From contig QZCP01000668.1 in the NCBI GenBank assembly GCA_003956705.1, positions 124,001-188,000 of the forward strand: a DNA stretch of 64,000 nucleotides, in the 5' to 3' direction. The stretch is from Brevipalpus yothersi. Its lineage: Eukaryota; Arthropoda; Arachnida; Trombidiformes; Tenuipalpidae. The position numbers were made by a program, and so were the translations under genes. Below are positions 11,066 through 24,669 of the stretch, one piece after another. Positions within the stretch are counted from its first letter, which is position 1; every line of letters starts with the position of its first letter. The notes under the pieces are model-generated. The model ran no database searches. It had not been told where the DNA came from and saw only the letters and a list, made by a program, of their open reading frames with translations.

Positions 11066-14000
11066 TTAAGTTAACGGATGTCTGGCAAGATGAGAGCCTT
11101 CCTCAGCGATAAGCTCATAGTAAGTTTCATGATAGCTACCTTTAATTCGATAGTCTTCTTCTTCTTCCGTTTCGATTTTCTTCTCCATTGTTGGTGCCAA
11201 AAATAACAGGGCCGAAGCCATCACAACGTGCCAGAATGAATGGACAATCGTATAGTAATCACGAGTCTCGAAAATTGTATGAGCCACAAGTCCAGTTGTG
11301 GTAAGTATCAGACCGGGCACCATACTAAGATACCAAATCTGATATGATGGGAAGCACGTCCGTCTAACGGTGCATATTGAACACTGTTTTGATAATGAGA
11401 AAAAAGAAAAAACTCTTAGACGACTATTTATGGAAAAGATTGATGCTCATTTATCAGAATTCAATTGTAAGGTGACCAGAAAATCATGAAAAATGGATGA
11501 TTCACTTACCCATGTGACCAAGACGATTATGAACCCAATGGAAACAGAAATGATTAAGGTCCATATAGAAAGTTTATCGTATTGTAATGCAATAGCCAGA
11601 CAACCGCTTCCAATAAGATGAAGAAAAGTTTTGAGCCGCTCTGGTACCCGGGAGAGTGATATGAGTGTGACCCAGAATGCTAATAGCATGGAATAATAAT
11701 CAATGTATCTCAGAATATCACCATCAACAATGCAGAATGAATACTCTGAGTCAGAATCACAAGTGTGGCGAAGCTGTAAAAGTGTGAGAAGGGGAAAGAG
11801 AGAGAGAAAGCGATCGATTTAATTGATTGTCCATAGATAAGAATAGATATTCTGCTCATGATAAATCGAAATACTCACCACTGAGAAAATCGAAGCAATA
11901 AGATATAAAAATGCCTCCGTGAATAGTTGTCGATATAAGGCCAATATTAATACTGGAATGAATACAATATTGCTCACAGTAAGAAGTAAAAATTGTAAGA
12001 ATATCTCTTGTTCATCTAATGCTGTCGAGTTATCCTCACAATCGAGACCTTTCCAACCTGTTGGAAAAAAATGGATTAAGTTTCCATAATCGATAAACAG
12101 CCGATCAAATGAGCAATTTACCTGAAGTACATGAACACATAGACAAAGTCAAACCATCTCGTGTGATAAGATGACATTTACCATGTTGACCACAATCTTT
12201 ATCGGAACAGGCATAAGAGCGAACTGTGAATATTATTTTGGTCATATTGTATTTACACTCAGTAGAAATAAATTGAGATCCATCACTTCCGACCACTTGA
12301 TAGCATTCACTTCGAAATGAAATATACCACCGGCCAGCACGAGGATATGGAATACGAATCGAAGCTCCTGGTGAATGAGATGAGTTCACTTTGATCTGAT
12401 GAAGACAGCATCGATCTTTCAACAATCGCTGCTGATACTGACTTGAATAGTAACCATACTGGACACATGCTGTCACCGATACATTATTATTACTTGGATC
12501 CATTGTATGGTGTTCATGCTGTTCGAATAGAGATAGATTCAGTGTCAAAGATCCTCCTGAATCGAGAAACGGAAATATCTGGAAACTGAGGACGGAATCT
12601 GCAGGAGAAGAAGAACCCAAAGGGGATGAGGATGTAATACCATCATCATTCTCACTGCTGGAAACTGTTGGATCTTGAATATTTTGAATTGCTAGAGGAT
12701 CACCGAAACCGAAAGCATTGCCATTGAATATTTTCATCATCATCTGGTTTGGAACCTCAAAATATTGTGAAGTATTGACTTTTTTGCTCCATTTTTCGAT
12801 ATCAAATTGTGTGAGAGTGGTTAATGATGCGATAGTTTGATCATGAATCCCGCTCGGATCACCACGGTAATCGTATTTGAAATTGAATGGACCATTGTAA
12901 GAATATCGGATAAGTTCAATGATTGAAGGACATTCGGGCTCATGATGAATATTCTTCGATGGTGATGGTGATGAAGATATTAGAGGCAATTGTTGGGGAG
13001 TATAAAATTGTTCTTCAGATGATTTCGATATTGATGATGATGATGGTATGGATGATGATGATTGCTGTGATGAGTCTGATGATGACCGTTTCCGCTTGAT
13101 GAATGATGAAAATATCGCTGGATCATATTGAGAATCAGGATCATCGATTGAATTGAGATTGTCCATAGTAGAGCTGGACATAAATAAATTTGATTGAGAA
13201 TATTGGGAACATTCGGTTGTGTTCAACATTAAAGATACATTAACAGCCGGATATCCATCACCATGAGTTCCGCCATAAAAGCTCTTGAGATGATTTTTAT
13301 TGACCAATAAAATGTAATTCCAATCATTGCGTGTAATATTTAAATTATCCACAACACATATAGCTTTATCACCATTTTCACCGCCACAATCGACAAAAGA
13401 ATCATACTTATCTTCCATTGGTGGAGATGATCTTCGAAAATATATTCGCACAAACCATTTCAACGATGATCCAGAGGATTGTTCATTTCCTCCATCTCCA
13501 CCATTTGGTTCATTGTTTTTATCATCTGATGAAACATTCACACTAGCGTGAGGAAGAATGCGTTTGAGAATCAATTTGGCACTGTTGGTTTCAATTGGAA
13601 GATAAAATTTGAAATTTTGTCTCGTAATCAATTGGTGATGATACTCATTGTGTGATGCATGGTATTCGTTAGCCATTTCATTGAGCAAAGATGATTTTTC
13701 AACATTCACTAGTAAATTAATTGGTCTATGGCTTACACTTATCGGTATAAATGAAAGATGTGTTGATAAGTTAACGGTACATTGTTCAAATAAGCCTATA
13801 CCAGGCTTTTTGAAAGTTCTCGGATGACTGACCGGTGGCTTATAGTAAGCGAAGGCAAACCAAACTCCTGGCAAAGGATTATTGATGGAAAATGATGTGG
13901 ATCGATGTAGATCACTTATTTTCACCTCATATTGTTCACTGAAATCTAGTAAAACATTGTTACGATTCTTATTGAGCTCTCCTGCTTGAAGTGAGATGAG

Positions 14001-14286
14001 CGGATAACCTTTCCATCGTAGAACGAATTTAATGTCTTTCACATCACAATTAGAAGTAGAAATATTTGGCCTCAAATTCCAATTAGCAGCCATCATAAGC
14101 TCTGGGATGATGAAACGAAAAATTGTGATATCCTGATAGGATGATAGTGGCTTGATAGGTTGGTTTATATACATTTGTTGAGTATCTGTGGTGAGAGAAG
14201 AAAATTGATCACCATAATTCAAAATGTTCTAACAGGAGAAAGCAATAAGATTGTCGATTAGTATGATGAATCCTGTTACTTACCAT
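11066..14286 (-). CDS. PGAP6/TMEM8-family seven-span membrane protein (CREST superfamily)
   Basis: Exons on the minus strand: 14286..14284 (ATG only), 14228..12122, 12057..11879, 11773..11510, 11383..11066. All phases close, giving 956 residues. The long extracellular part carries many N-glycosylation sites and a Ser-rich low-complexity insert. It ends in an EGF-like module (ACSDKDCGQHGKCHL, CSCTSG|WKGLDC). A seven-span C-terminal domain follows with CREST motifs: FSVLRHTCDS (Ser and His-x-Cys-Asp), DYYSMLLAFWVTL, and HSFWHVV near the end. Human PGAP6 is a GPI-specific phospholipase A2 that trims GPI-anchored proteins at the cell surface. The start is uncertain: this in-frame ATG immediately precedes the intron, while the better signal peptide just upstream (MMFFSIFLLGTLINQILVYS, from about 14350) is one base out of phase. 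A second signal-like start (MSKKTLILGIIIASLGYS) lies near 14640. Confidence 0.88.
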
Positions 14287-14851
14287 CAAATGAGTAGACT
14301 AGTATTTGATTGATTAAAGTTCCCAATAAAAAAATCGAGAAAAACATCATTTTAGAGATCATTTTTGAGGAACCAAAATGTGACCCAGATGATAGAATGT
14401 CAAAAAATTGTCCCACAAATAAAAGGCTATTTACACAAATTCAATTTGATTTGTGGCCACATTTCCACCAATTTTGAAAAACTTTGCAAATTCTGTTGAC
14501 CAAAAAAAGATCAAAGAAACCTTCCTCAATTCAAAACAAATTATCTCATATTCATCACTTACACCATTCCATCATCAAGCCGATGGAGAATAACCCAGAG
14601 AAGCGATTATGATTCCTAGGATCAGGGTTTTTTTGGACATTTTATCGATCGACTTGCTAGCCTGACAAGTAACCGTTAGAACTGTTCAGAACGCAGGCGT
14701 CGATTGCAACAGTGGAAGTAGAGTAGAGAGGTGAAGTATTGGTAAGATTCGGAAGATTCCTTTGATTCCCATCTTGATATTTTGTGAATTTATTGTCCCG
14801 AAATTAGTGCCGTCAATTCAGTGTTCAAGAACCTAATTTGTGTCTTCAAAA
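14287..14851. promoter_or_regulatory. Divergent promoter region of PGAP6-like and synaptobrevin genes
   Basis: Contains the possible alternative 5' exons of the PGAP6-like gene on the minus strand (signal-like ORFs starting near 14350 and 14640) and, to the right, the leader of synaptobrevin on the plus strand. The two genes are transcribed away from each other and share about 200 bp. No core promoter element is distinctive. Confidence 0.5.
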
Positions 14852-15417
14852 ATGTAAGTCTATTTGCCCTTACCATTGACACCTCAAAACGTCAAACCGA
14901 TATTTGTGATATATTCTAATTGTTCTGGTTGATTTTAGGTCCTCGAGAGGCAAAAAAGACGATAAAGACATTGAAAAAGGTCCAGCGGAGGGAGCTGATG
15001 ATAACAAAGATGATGATAAACCTAAACCCAGTCAAAATGTGAGTATTTAATCATGAATGATCACAATTATCATTTAACAAGATGAGATGGTCAAGATGAT
15101 CACTTATGGAATGAAAAATTTCATCTCTCTTTTGATAGGTTGTTGTTGCCCAGAAACGTATGCAACAAACACAAGCCCAAGTGGATGAGGTCACCGAAAT
15201 TATGAGGATGAATGTTGAAAAGGTTTTAGAACGTGATGCTATGATTTCTCAACTAGATGAACGTGCTGATGCTCTGAAAGAAGGAGCCGAAATGTTCGAG
15301 AAGCAAGCAGGAGCTCTTAAATCTAAATATTGGTGGAAAAATGCGAAAATGCTCGCAGTTATGGGTGCTGTTGGTCTGATATTCATTATTGTCATATTCT
15401 CTTGGTTTTCCGGTTGA
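14852..15417 (+). CDS. Syb: Synaptobrevin (VAMP), R-SNARE of vesicle fusion
   Basis: Exons 14852..14853, 14939..15038 and 15139..15417 give 126 residues. The start codon is split: AT ends exon 1 (AT|GTAAGTC) and G opens exon 2; exon 2 has no other Met. The protein has an acidic/Lys-rich N-terminal tail (about 1-35), an R-SNARE motif at about 42-97 (QTQAQVDEV, IMRMNVEKVLERD with the zero-layer Arg, LDERADAL), the juxtamembrane KYWWKN, and a C-terminal membrane anchor (AVMGAVGLIFIIVIFSWF). It pairs with syntaxin and SNAP-25 in exocytosis. The length and close match to neuronal-type synaptobrevins make the family call secure; neuronal versus ubiquitous paralogue is not decided. Confidence 0.96.
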
Positions 15418-17182
15418 TTTTTGTGATTAGGCACTCTATCTCATAAGTATTCCTCGCTCATTGCAATCGATGATGATGATGACTGATTTCCAGCAGCAAC
15501 CGAAAGAAAAATCTTATACATATATCCGAGCGAGTCACAATATTTATTAATGGACAAGAAAAATTCAACTTACTACTATTAACTATCCACCAACAACACT
15601 GCTTCATAAAGAAAATCAACAATGTTAAAGAAAAAATATAAAGAGCTGGCATGCTTTTCGAATAATTGAGCCTTTTTCAATTAAGTTGGCTCAATATTCC
15701 TGCCTCTGTTGCGCCTCAAGCCTATTGGACTGTAATTTTTGAGTATCAATTTTTTTTCTTTTCTCTTACACTTTTTTTCTCACCTTCATTCCATCTCAGC
15801 ACTCATATTCCAAGTTTTCATTCCAATTTCTTCCTTCTTTCCTAATTAGAGGCGCTTAAAGTACCTTGTAAATTGACACACACGCAATTTTTATTTTCCG
15901 CTTTTGAACATTCCCTTTTTTCCAATCAACTCCATTTGTTTCGTTTATTCTTTGTTGCCTCAATCCTATCATAGAGTCAATCATTGTTTCAAGACCAAAA
16001 AAGTTAAATCATTAATAGCGTTCCCCTTCTTCCGATGATGATCATCCTCACCAATTACTATTTCTTCAATCCTCTGATCAAAGATGTTGAAAAAAAGAGA
16101 GAATAATATCTTGCCGAAAAGAGTATTATTGTTTTATCAAGAGCACCGATAAATTCCTCAAAATTAATGTCAATTCTACATCCCCCCCCTCTAGTTAGTT
16201 TAAATGTCAAATTTATTGTTTATTGTTTATCTCTTCTCCGGTGCAAAAATCTGTATTGGTTTCCATATATGCTATCAATTGCTGGAGCTCTAAATTTTCA
16301 GATAATTCAGATGCCTCATGAATCATCCTTAAAATGAGTCGCAACTTTTAAGATTGTATGCTCATATTAATCGATGAATCATGAAAATATTTATCTCAGA
16401 ATTCAAACTTTCCTCCATGTAAATCCTGTAATCTGAGATAATATTATATATATATATATATTATATGGGCTCCATGATACCTTATGAAAACCATCCTCTT
16501 CGAAGAAGGTGTGTCTTTGACAAGTAATTTCAAGAATAGGCAGCGATTAAGAATGGTTAATCATGGTGAAAATCATCTTTTAGATCCTCTGGTATGAATA
16601 TCATATGTTATCGTTTAATTTATGAAATTTATGGTCATGAAAACTTATACACCTATATATGGATGAATGATTAATTTATCAATCGAATAGAACTTGACTG
16701 ATGTGATCTTATACATGTCTAAATAATTCCTTTTTTTCAATATTTCAATATGGTTAACGTGGTCCTTCGTGAAATGTTTTAGTTATGTTTGATGAGTTTT
16801 TCTTGTTTTCATGTTTTCAATCTTTCCTATTGTTCATATACAGATAGACTGACAATTATGAGTTAGCTATGATTCAACTGGGATTTCGTTACTTCCTCGT
16901 TTATAGTTTCACCTGATGCAATAGTTTTGGTTTAGTTAATAGACGAAAATCGCGTTTCAGTTTCAATAAAGATCAAACAATGAGTAAGGATGCAATTTCA
17001 TAAAGATTATTCAGAGCAAAAGGACTGGATACAACTTCAAACAAGGAATGGAGCATAAAAATTAGTATTTTATGAGCCATGCTTCCGATACTGGCCACAA
17101 AAAAAAATATTTACAATGGAATATAAGGCACAATCTTATGGTATTCACTCAAGACAATAGAATCATTCCATCATGCAAAGTT
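15418..17182. other. 3' regions of the convergent synaptobrevin and MRTF genes
   Basis: AT-rich DNA between two convergent genes, so mostly 3' UTR. A (TA)n run lies at about 16444-16465, a CCCCCCCC tract at about 16183-16190, and AATAAA-like sites occur (e.g. about 16964). No coding exon supported. Confidence 0.5.
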
Positions 17183-20100
17183 TCAAGCTGCAAAATCAAT
17201 CCTGTCCCAGACCAGGTTGATCAAGTCATTTGTTTCTTTGCAATCACTTTCCATGTCAAATCCATAAAAATCCATTATAGGGTCCCCGCTATTTTCAACA
17301 ATATGGTTGGCTAAGACAGGATCGCGATCTGTTGAAGTGCGAGATGATGATGAGGATGAAAATGAATTGGATGTGAAAGGACCTTTGGATGTGTCACAAT
17401 CTAACGAATTAAAAAAAGGATGGCTTTTCACAAAACTATTATTACTTATAATTTTGCTATTGCTAACGAGAGGAGGATTTATTTTTTGATTAACTTGATT
17501 CGAGTCCGTCATCAACTCCGACAGCCAACTAGGATAATCAACGTTCATAGGCGATTCTTGAAGTTCCATGAATTCGTTCAATAAAAGATCACCACCAGTG
17601 ACTTCAAAATTATTGTGTGGGGTTGGATTTTGCAGCTGCTGATGATGTTGTTCACCACTTTTGCTACTTTCGATTGATCTTGAGTTCTCAGCAGCATTTC
17701 GAATACCACTGCTTGGACTACCTGAATTACATTGGTTATCGACTTTGGTGATGGTTGTTTCGGTGTTTTGGTTGGTGACAGTCTCGAAACTAGGACCGAA
17801 AATATTTTCAAGATTATCAGCTGCCTGTGTTGGAGCGATCTGAATGGTGACTTGAGATTGATCCTTCAATGGTTCAGTTGGCACACTAGGACCAGAATTC
17901 GGTAGATATAGAGAAGCCTCTAAACTAGATGAATCAAAAAGCTTATGCTCTTCTTTTGGATTATTATTATTATTAGAGTCATTTGTATCCATAGGAACCG
18001 GGAATTCACCATTTCTCATCAAAATTTCGATAACATCATCGAAGGCTTGATTATGAGATTCTTTAGCGAGATCTTTGGTTGCTTCTTCGTAAGCAGGAGG
18101 TGGTTTGACTTGGGTGTTCGAATCAGCATTGTATGATTCGGGAGATGTGTTGACAAAAGTTGAAAAATTCGGCAGTGAAGGAGTTCTATTGGGAAGCAGA
18201 GAAAAAAATTGTTATCAGAAAAAGTTTGTGACAACTTTCGAGTGGATACGCACCTTATAGATACCGAATTCAGGGGATTGAGTTCATTTGGAAGCGAATT
18301 TGTTCGCGTTTGTTTTGCACGGAAAATTTCAACTGAAGTTGAGGCTGGTTCTCGAATCTGACTCTTATGTTGTGAGATTTGCATAGTGGGTTGATTCTGT
18401 TGCAATCGCTGTTGAAGTGATTCAGTTTGTGAATTCATCGAATCGGTACTTGTACAAGTTGTAGGAGTTTGATACAAAAAGACCCGCTGAAAAGTCGGTT
18501 GTATAAGTTTCGAGTTAAACACAGGCTCAAGCATTTGAGTGGTGAGAAGAGGTAGAGTGAATGTTGGTTGCTTGATTGAAAAAATTTTAGATCCTGCTTC
18601 ATTTTGTGAAACATTGAGAGGCTCAGCTTTGAAATCGTTTGTCGAATATTGGACTGGTTCACACGGCTTACTCAAAATGATTGGTGTTTGGGTGAAAGAC
18701 ACCGGATCAATTGAGGGAAGATCAGAAGTTTGTAGACCATTTGTGCTGATCAATCCAACAGTTTGTGTTTGAGGTGAGCTTTGTGAATTGGAAGTCACAA
18801 ATTGCGGGATATGAAGCTGTTGTGTAGCATTTTGTTGGGTTAGGATGGGCTGATTTGAGATCTGCTGATGATGCTGCTGTGTCTGATTTTGACCGTTCTG
18901 ATTCTTGGGTGAAGAGATAAGCAATCAATCAATTATCGAGTGATTACAATAATGAAAATGATTTGACCAAATACAATTTTTTTGTAATTATAGCAGTAAT
19001 TCTCTGTGAACTTACCTGTTGGTTAACTGAGGCATGACGATTAAGGAACAAGGCAAGGTTGGCTTTTGCAAAAGACCCAGAACTTGTTTTAGGTTGACTA
19101 TCAGCACCTTGAAATTTGGAAAGTTAATTTAGAAAATGAAAAATCAAAGAAATTTTATTGGACTTACTCAAAACCACTGTTGATGTACTAGCAGGAGATA
19201 TTATAGCAGTGAGATTAGAGGGCTGAATAATTGTCTTATTTTGGTCACTAGTTTGAAACATTTGCTTGGAACATGGCTTCGAATTGAAGTTCATATTTTC
19301 ATTGGAAGCTGATGTAGCAACAATCTGAATTTGTGAATTGGTGAGCGCTGAAAGGGGAATAGTGGATGTGAAAACAGGTTGATTTTGAAATTGGAGATGA
19401 AATTGTCCTCGCTGCAAATCTTTGATCCTTTGCTGTTGCAACTTGTCGATTGAAACATTTTGTGATTGAGCAGCCAGAGAAGAGTTATCAAGTTCCATTG
19501 GTGATCCAATAGGTTCTTTTTCATTCACAGATGGCTTATCCCTCTCGGAATCAGTTTTACAGTTAATTGAATTGGGTGACATTGGAACAGGCTCTTCTGA
19601 ACGAGAAGTGTCCTCACTTCTGGTATCACCACTTTTTTGACCACCGTTACCACTGGCTGATTGTTCACATTTTTGACCTGCACGAGGTATTCCAGCAGCA
19701 TGTAATAAACTATCAACAAATGGCTTCAATCGTTCGATCAATTGAGGCTTAGAGCCAGAAACTGGGAGATTTCTTTTCTTCAATTCACATTTCAAGTCAC
19801 TGACTTTCATATCTTCAAGTTTGAGAATCATCTTCGATGAACCATTTTGCGTTTGACTCTCATTGGACCCTGTTGTAGGAGAAGCATTGCTTGTAACGGT
19901 TTCGGTACTCATAGAAGGACGTGAAGTCGTGAGAATTATTGGTGTCATGGTGCTATTGGTTGAAATTTGGCCATTTGTTCCCGATCCTTGGTCCAAATTG
20001 TTTTTCTAGGAAAATGAATGTCATTTTGTAAGAATTTGGATTTAATCTATTATGAAGCTATGATCATACCTGAGCTGTCGGAAGAATAATTTGTGGATAT

Positions 20101-22378
20101 TTTTGTTGCCATTCCAATTGCCATTGCAAAAACAGTTGCTGCTGTTTCAACAATAGCTCATAAGAACTTTCAGAAGAATTATTGGCTAATGATTGGTTTT
20201 TTTGAGCACTCGGTGGACCCTGGATAATTATAATAGCAAGTTAAATTTGAAATCATCCATAAAGAACATATTCAAAAAAATTCACCTTGTATTCATGAAA
20301 TTTAATGGTCTTAGTTTTAGGTTGTGATTTAGATTTGGATTTTTTACGATTCTTGGTCAATATTTGAGCACTCTCTTTTCCAGCAGAATTTGGTGTCTGA
20401 ACACTCGATGAAGAGTTGGAGGGAGAAGACACCGAGGAAGGTGATGAAGCAATTAGCGTTGCTCCAGTAGAGGCCGATTGTGGAGAAGCGACAGAAAAGC
20501 CCGGCAAAACTTGGGAAACTGGAGCGGCTGGAACGGATGTCGGTGGTGAGAAAGGGCTGAATGTTCCAGGAGAAATTGTTTGACTCTGTAAATTTTGAGG
20601 CATTATACTTGTCACTTGATTCAGTGTCATGGTAGAGCACGGAGTAACCTCGACACTATTCTTGCTACTACCGATACTATTCGAAGAGTCCAATTCCGAT
20701 CTGGAAGAATCGAAATGAATGGTTAATCAGATGTACTCAATATCTAGGGACAGTTCTGATCCTCCTGACAGTGGTGTTAGCCACAGTCGAAAATAAATCG
20801 TGCCTTTGATAACTTACCCTTTGAGATGCTGAATGAATTCACTACCTGATGAGCAATCTTTCTCAACAGCAATCGACTTTTCACTCATACGAGATTGAGA
20901 TGGAGATGCAGCATCATCTGAGCTGGTCTCTTCTTCAATAACAAATCTCGGAGGTGGATATTTGATGGGTTCTCCTTCGCAAGTGGCCTTAAATTGAATT
21001 TGACCTTGCTTAACAGCCTGAGCAAATTTTTCGTCCGTAAGCAGAATATTTCCTTTCACTAATTCCAATGGTCCTGGTCTATGGGATAATCTGTCGTTCA
21101 GATCGTCTGCCAGTCGAGCTTTTTTCAACTGACGCTGTTTACTATGAATAGTTGGACTGACTGTGGTGTCTTCCAAGATATGCTTTTGTATAAGTGCCTG
21201 TCTATCTGGTCTCCTCTGTATTTTATGTTTTAAAAAATTCTCCATACGAGCACGCTCGAGCTTTTTGCTTTGCTCGTAAAAATTGGGTGAATGATTAAGT
21301 GCTGTGGGTTGATGGAGGAGGTAAAGTGAGAGAGAGAGAGAGGAAGAGAGAAAAGTAATGATATCCATAAGATGTGACGTCAAATAAAGAGAAAAAAATC
21401 GAGAAAGCTTGCTGAAACATCGATGTCAAGAATAATCAATCATAATGTTGTGACATGGATTGGAAAAGTATACAAGCTAGAATTGCGACTAGTGAGTGCA
21501 ATTTAAATTGATACTGATCGATTCATACAGTCAATTTTATCACAATTAATATAAGCAGATATACACACACACATTAAACTCGAAAAATTGATTACTGAAC
21601 AAGGCTAACAAACTAACTAGTCTTATCACCTAGATACTGATATTTGATTTTCATTGAAAAAAAATTAGCTCTCGATGTATCCATATGATTATCAATCTAT
21701 TTGGATGTAAATTATCAGCTTGTCAGAGTGTGAAAAGATTAAGGTCGGACAAAAAGAGTTGACAATAACAATTCTATCGTAAAAAGATTGAATAGGTAAT
21801 TAACAGAAAGATAGATGGTTAAACTTACGTGGCAAGATCCCTTGTTCAACTAATTGTTGTATGGGTCGTCTTAGCATCAACTTTAATTTTAAAGATTCTT
21901 TATTTTTATCCATAGACATACGTATGGATGCATTGTCTACCTCTGCCTTGGGAGGCGAATTAAGTGGCTTGTCTTGATTTAACAGAGGAAAGTTAACACC
22001 TTCTTCCCCCATCAAATCAAGGTTGTAATCCGTGAACCACTCCGGATATATTCCCACTAGTGTTTGCAAAAGATCTGGATCCAATTGAATATCCCAATAT
22101 ATGTTTCTGTTCGGATCGCCTGAAATGATAATCAAATACGATTGTTGATGATTAGAGAGAGAGAGAAGATTACATAGAGTAGTAGCAGAATAATATCACA
22201 ATTACAGATTATTGTAGGTGATAATGTACATGATGACTAATATCATGTTAGTAAACTGACCGATTAGACTAGGTTTACCCTGACCGGTGTCAACCAGACA
22301 CCATTCTGATGATGGTGACAAAGTGTAATACTTGAACATACATGTATTGTTATCACTTGGACAATTATTGTTACTCAT
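17183..22378 (-). CDS. Mrtf: Myocardin-related transcription factor (MRTF/MAL), SRF coactivator
   Basis: Nine exons on the minus strand, 22378..22279, 22119..21829, 21301..20818, 20700..20286, 20219..20070, 20005..19168, 19107..19016, 18903..18254 and 18185..17183, join in phase to 1340 residues. Three RPEL actin-binding repeats lie at about 105-130 (LMLRRPIQQLVEQGILP), 150-172 (RRPDRQALIQKHIL) and 193-216 (HRPGPLELVKGNIL). A basic B1 stretch follows near 410-430 (KKSKSKSQPK, then KFHEYKGPPSAQ), which contacts SRF, then a Gln-rich segment, a SAP domain at about 543-577 (MKVSDLKCELKKRNLPVSGS), a Gln/Leu-rich helix, a PPPAYEEA motif with IEILMRNGEFP, and an acidic C-terminal activation end (DFYGFDMESDC). 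G-actin binding to RPELs keeps MRTF cytoplasmic; actin polymerisation releases it to activate SRF targets. Start: ATG at 22378; the first coding exon is the least certain. Confidence 0.95.
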
Positions 22379-22818
22379 GATAACACACTCGATTCGTCCA
22401 GAATCAATGGAATTCAATCAAATTAACGGTATCAAAAGGAAAATATACTCAAATCAGAATATCGAACTATAAACACAAAATCTTTCCCGCCCGGCTGCTC
22501 AGACTATCGATCGAAACATCATCATCATCATCACCATCTCCAAAACACTTGATGAGGCGTGTTGCGAATGTATATAAACTCAAATGAAACAAACAAGAGA
22601 GAAAAAATATGATCAAATAGATAGACTCGAGAGTGGAAACACTTTTTTACCGGGCAACACACACACATATATAAAAATAGCATAAATTGAAAGTAGATCA
22701 TAAAATCATCAAAAGTCTTTTCACTTGCTCAACGTCGTCAACAGACATACACACACACACACACGAAAATTGTACACAGTGAGAGATGATGTTTAATGTT
22801 GATTCAATGCATCATGTT

Positions 22819-22821
<3 letters not shown>

Positions 22822-22865
<44 letters not shown>
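22822..22865. repeat. (CT)n microsatellite
   Basis: Uninterrupted CT dinucleotide tract, about 44 bp, upstream of the MRTF start codon; shorter CT tracts follow within 40 bp. Confidence 0.95.
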
Positions 22866-22868
<3 letters not shown>

Positions 22869-23361
22869 ATTTTTTCTCTCTTTTTCTCTCTCTTTTCAAA
22901 AATTGCTCATGGCTCATGTAATATAATCATAAACCTTTGCCCATAACAGAGGGCGGCTCCGAGAAGGCCGTCCAGATTAATTAATCTGGAGTTCAATTAA
23001 TCGAATGAAACTGAAACTTCGTTAACGATAATATCATGAACACAATGAAGATGAAGATAGTGAGTGAGTGAGAGGGAGAGAGAGAGAAAATAGTAGATAT
23101 GGAACAGCAGGAAGTTCATCATCATCAAAAAAAACAGATGGATTTTGAGAGAGAGAGAAAGAGATTATTTTTTTCTCGAAGCCAATGATCCTTCAATATT
23201 TGTACAACATCAACGGAAGCAATGCAAAGTAGTTCATCGAGAGTTTCTTAGAGGTACACTTAGTTTTTACCAATAGATTGATTCTAAATCATGCGATTAC
23301 ATGTAGACTTTAGTCAGCTGAGCGGTTTCTTAGCCTATGAGGACCTACTTATCATGAAAAT

Positions 23362-23363
<2 letters not shown>

Positions 23364-23442
<79 letters not shown>
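23364..23442. repeat. (GA)n microsatellite
   Basis: Uninterrupted GA dinucleotide tract of about 79 bp. It opens Arg-Glu frames on one strand and Ser-Leu frames on the other, which are artefacts. Confidence 0.95.
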
Positions 23443-23445
<3 letters not shown>

Positions 23446-23592
23446 GCTGTTCATTAGTATGATAATTGGGAGGAAAATAAATTTCAGTGGCTCAAAGCCG
23501 GAAGTTTGGTGGCAAACAACGAAGTTCGCCGGCTTTGTGTCTGGATGTCTTATTTTTTTCACTTTTAGACATTTGCATATTCGAGAATAATT

Positions 23593-23623
<31 letters not shown>

Positions 23624-24610
23624 ATATGGAAAGAAGAAAGTGATTTGAGCTCACGCTGAAGCCTCATTTACTGAGATTTTCCTCCACCTCTGGACTCATC
23701 AATCATTGTGAAACTTTTTTGGAACTTCCAAAGTTCTGAAACAGGTATTCTAACGATTTTGGTTGATCTCATTTGAAAAAAATTTCACTTGCTGTACGAG
23801 GTCCCAGAGAAGTGAAAATATTGTCTCCAAGAGGTTACACATCGAGAAGCAATCCGAGAGCGGTAAACAAATTTCAAAACAGTCAACAGAACTGTTGATC
23901 ATGAAACTTTTTCAAGCTCCTCAGGATTGCTTAGAAGAAAAAGTTGGAATTTTGTTTCCAAAATTATCGAAATGAAAAACAATCACTGGCCTTTGATCAT
24001 CTCTTTTTGATACAATATCAGATGTAACCAATTTTTTTCCCACTACGTGTTGAGAATACATGAAATGAGATGAAACTTATCACATCGAACTTGATCAGCA
24101 ATTTTCTCCATGCTCAACACACATACACACACACACACACATACTCACACCGAAAAATAATTTCAACCCACCACACTCGCCACACTCACCGAAGGAACGT
24201 TGAAGAATCAGCGAATATATATCATGTTCATTTCCAAAATAAAACAAGTGATAAGACGAAAAAAAGAGCAAAAAATAATCGAACAGTAAAAAACCAATGT
24301 CTACTACTACTATTAAAAACTGAATAATCAAGGAAAAATAGTATGAACAATGCCTACCTTCATAGTCCATACAGATTGAAAGGTGACTTCTGGCTGTGTG
24401 CATACATTCCACTTAGAAACTGGATTCAAAATAAAATAAAATTAGAAACTAAACCATTGACAGAAGCAAGCTTAACTCGAAAAATGAGCTCCTCCTCAAC
24501 TAGAATTCGGGCCAAACACTGTTAAGCTCTTCTCTCCTCTGACTTGAGAATCTTTCTCTCTCTCTCTGATATATTTCGCTCGAATTTTCATCTCTCTCTT
24601 CCAGCATCTC

Positions 24611-24613
<3 letters not shown>

Positions 24614-24667
<54 letters not shown>
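24614..24667. repeat. (CT)n microsatellite
   Basis: CT tract of about 54 bp embedded in a wider pyrimidine-rich stretch (about 24540-24760). Confidence 0.95.

Positions 24668-24669
<2 letters not shown>

Noticed and set aside
23291..23590. ORFs rich in Arg-Glu or Ser-Leu repeats here and at 24544, 30226, 32212, 32513 and 38173
   Set aside because: They are translations of pure GA/CT dinucleotide arrays with no conserved flanks or splice signals.
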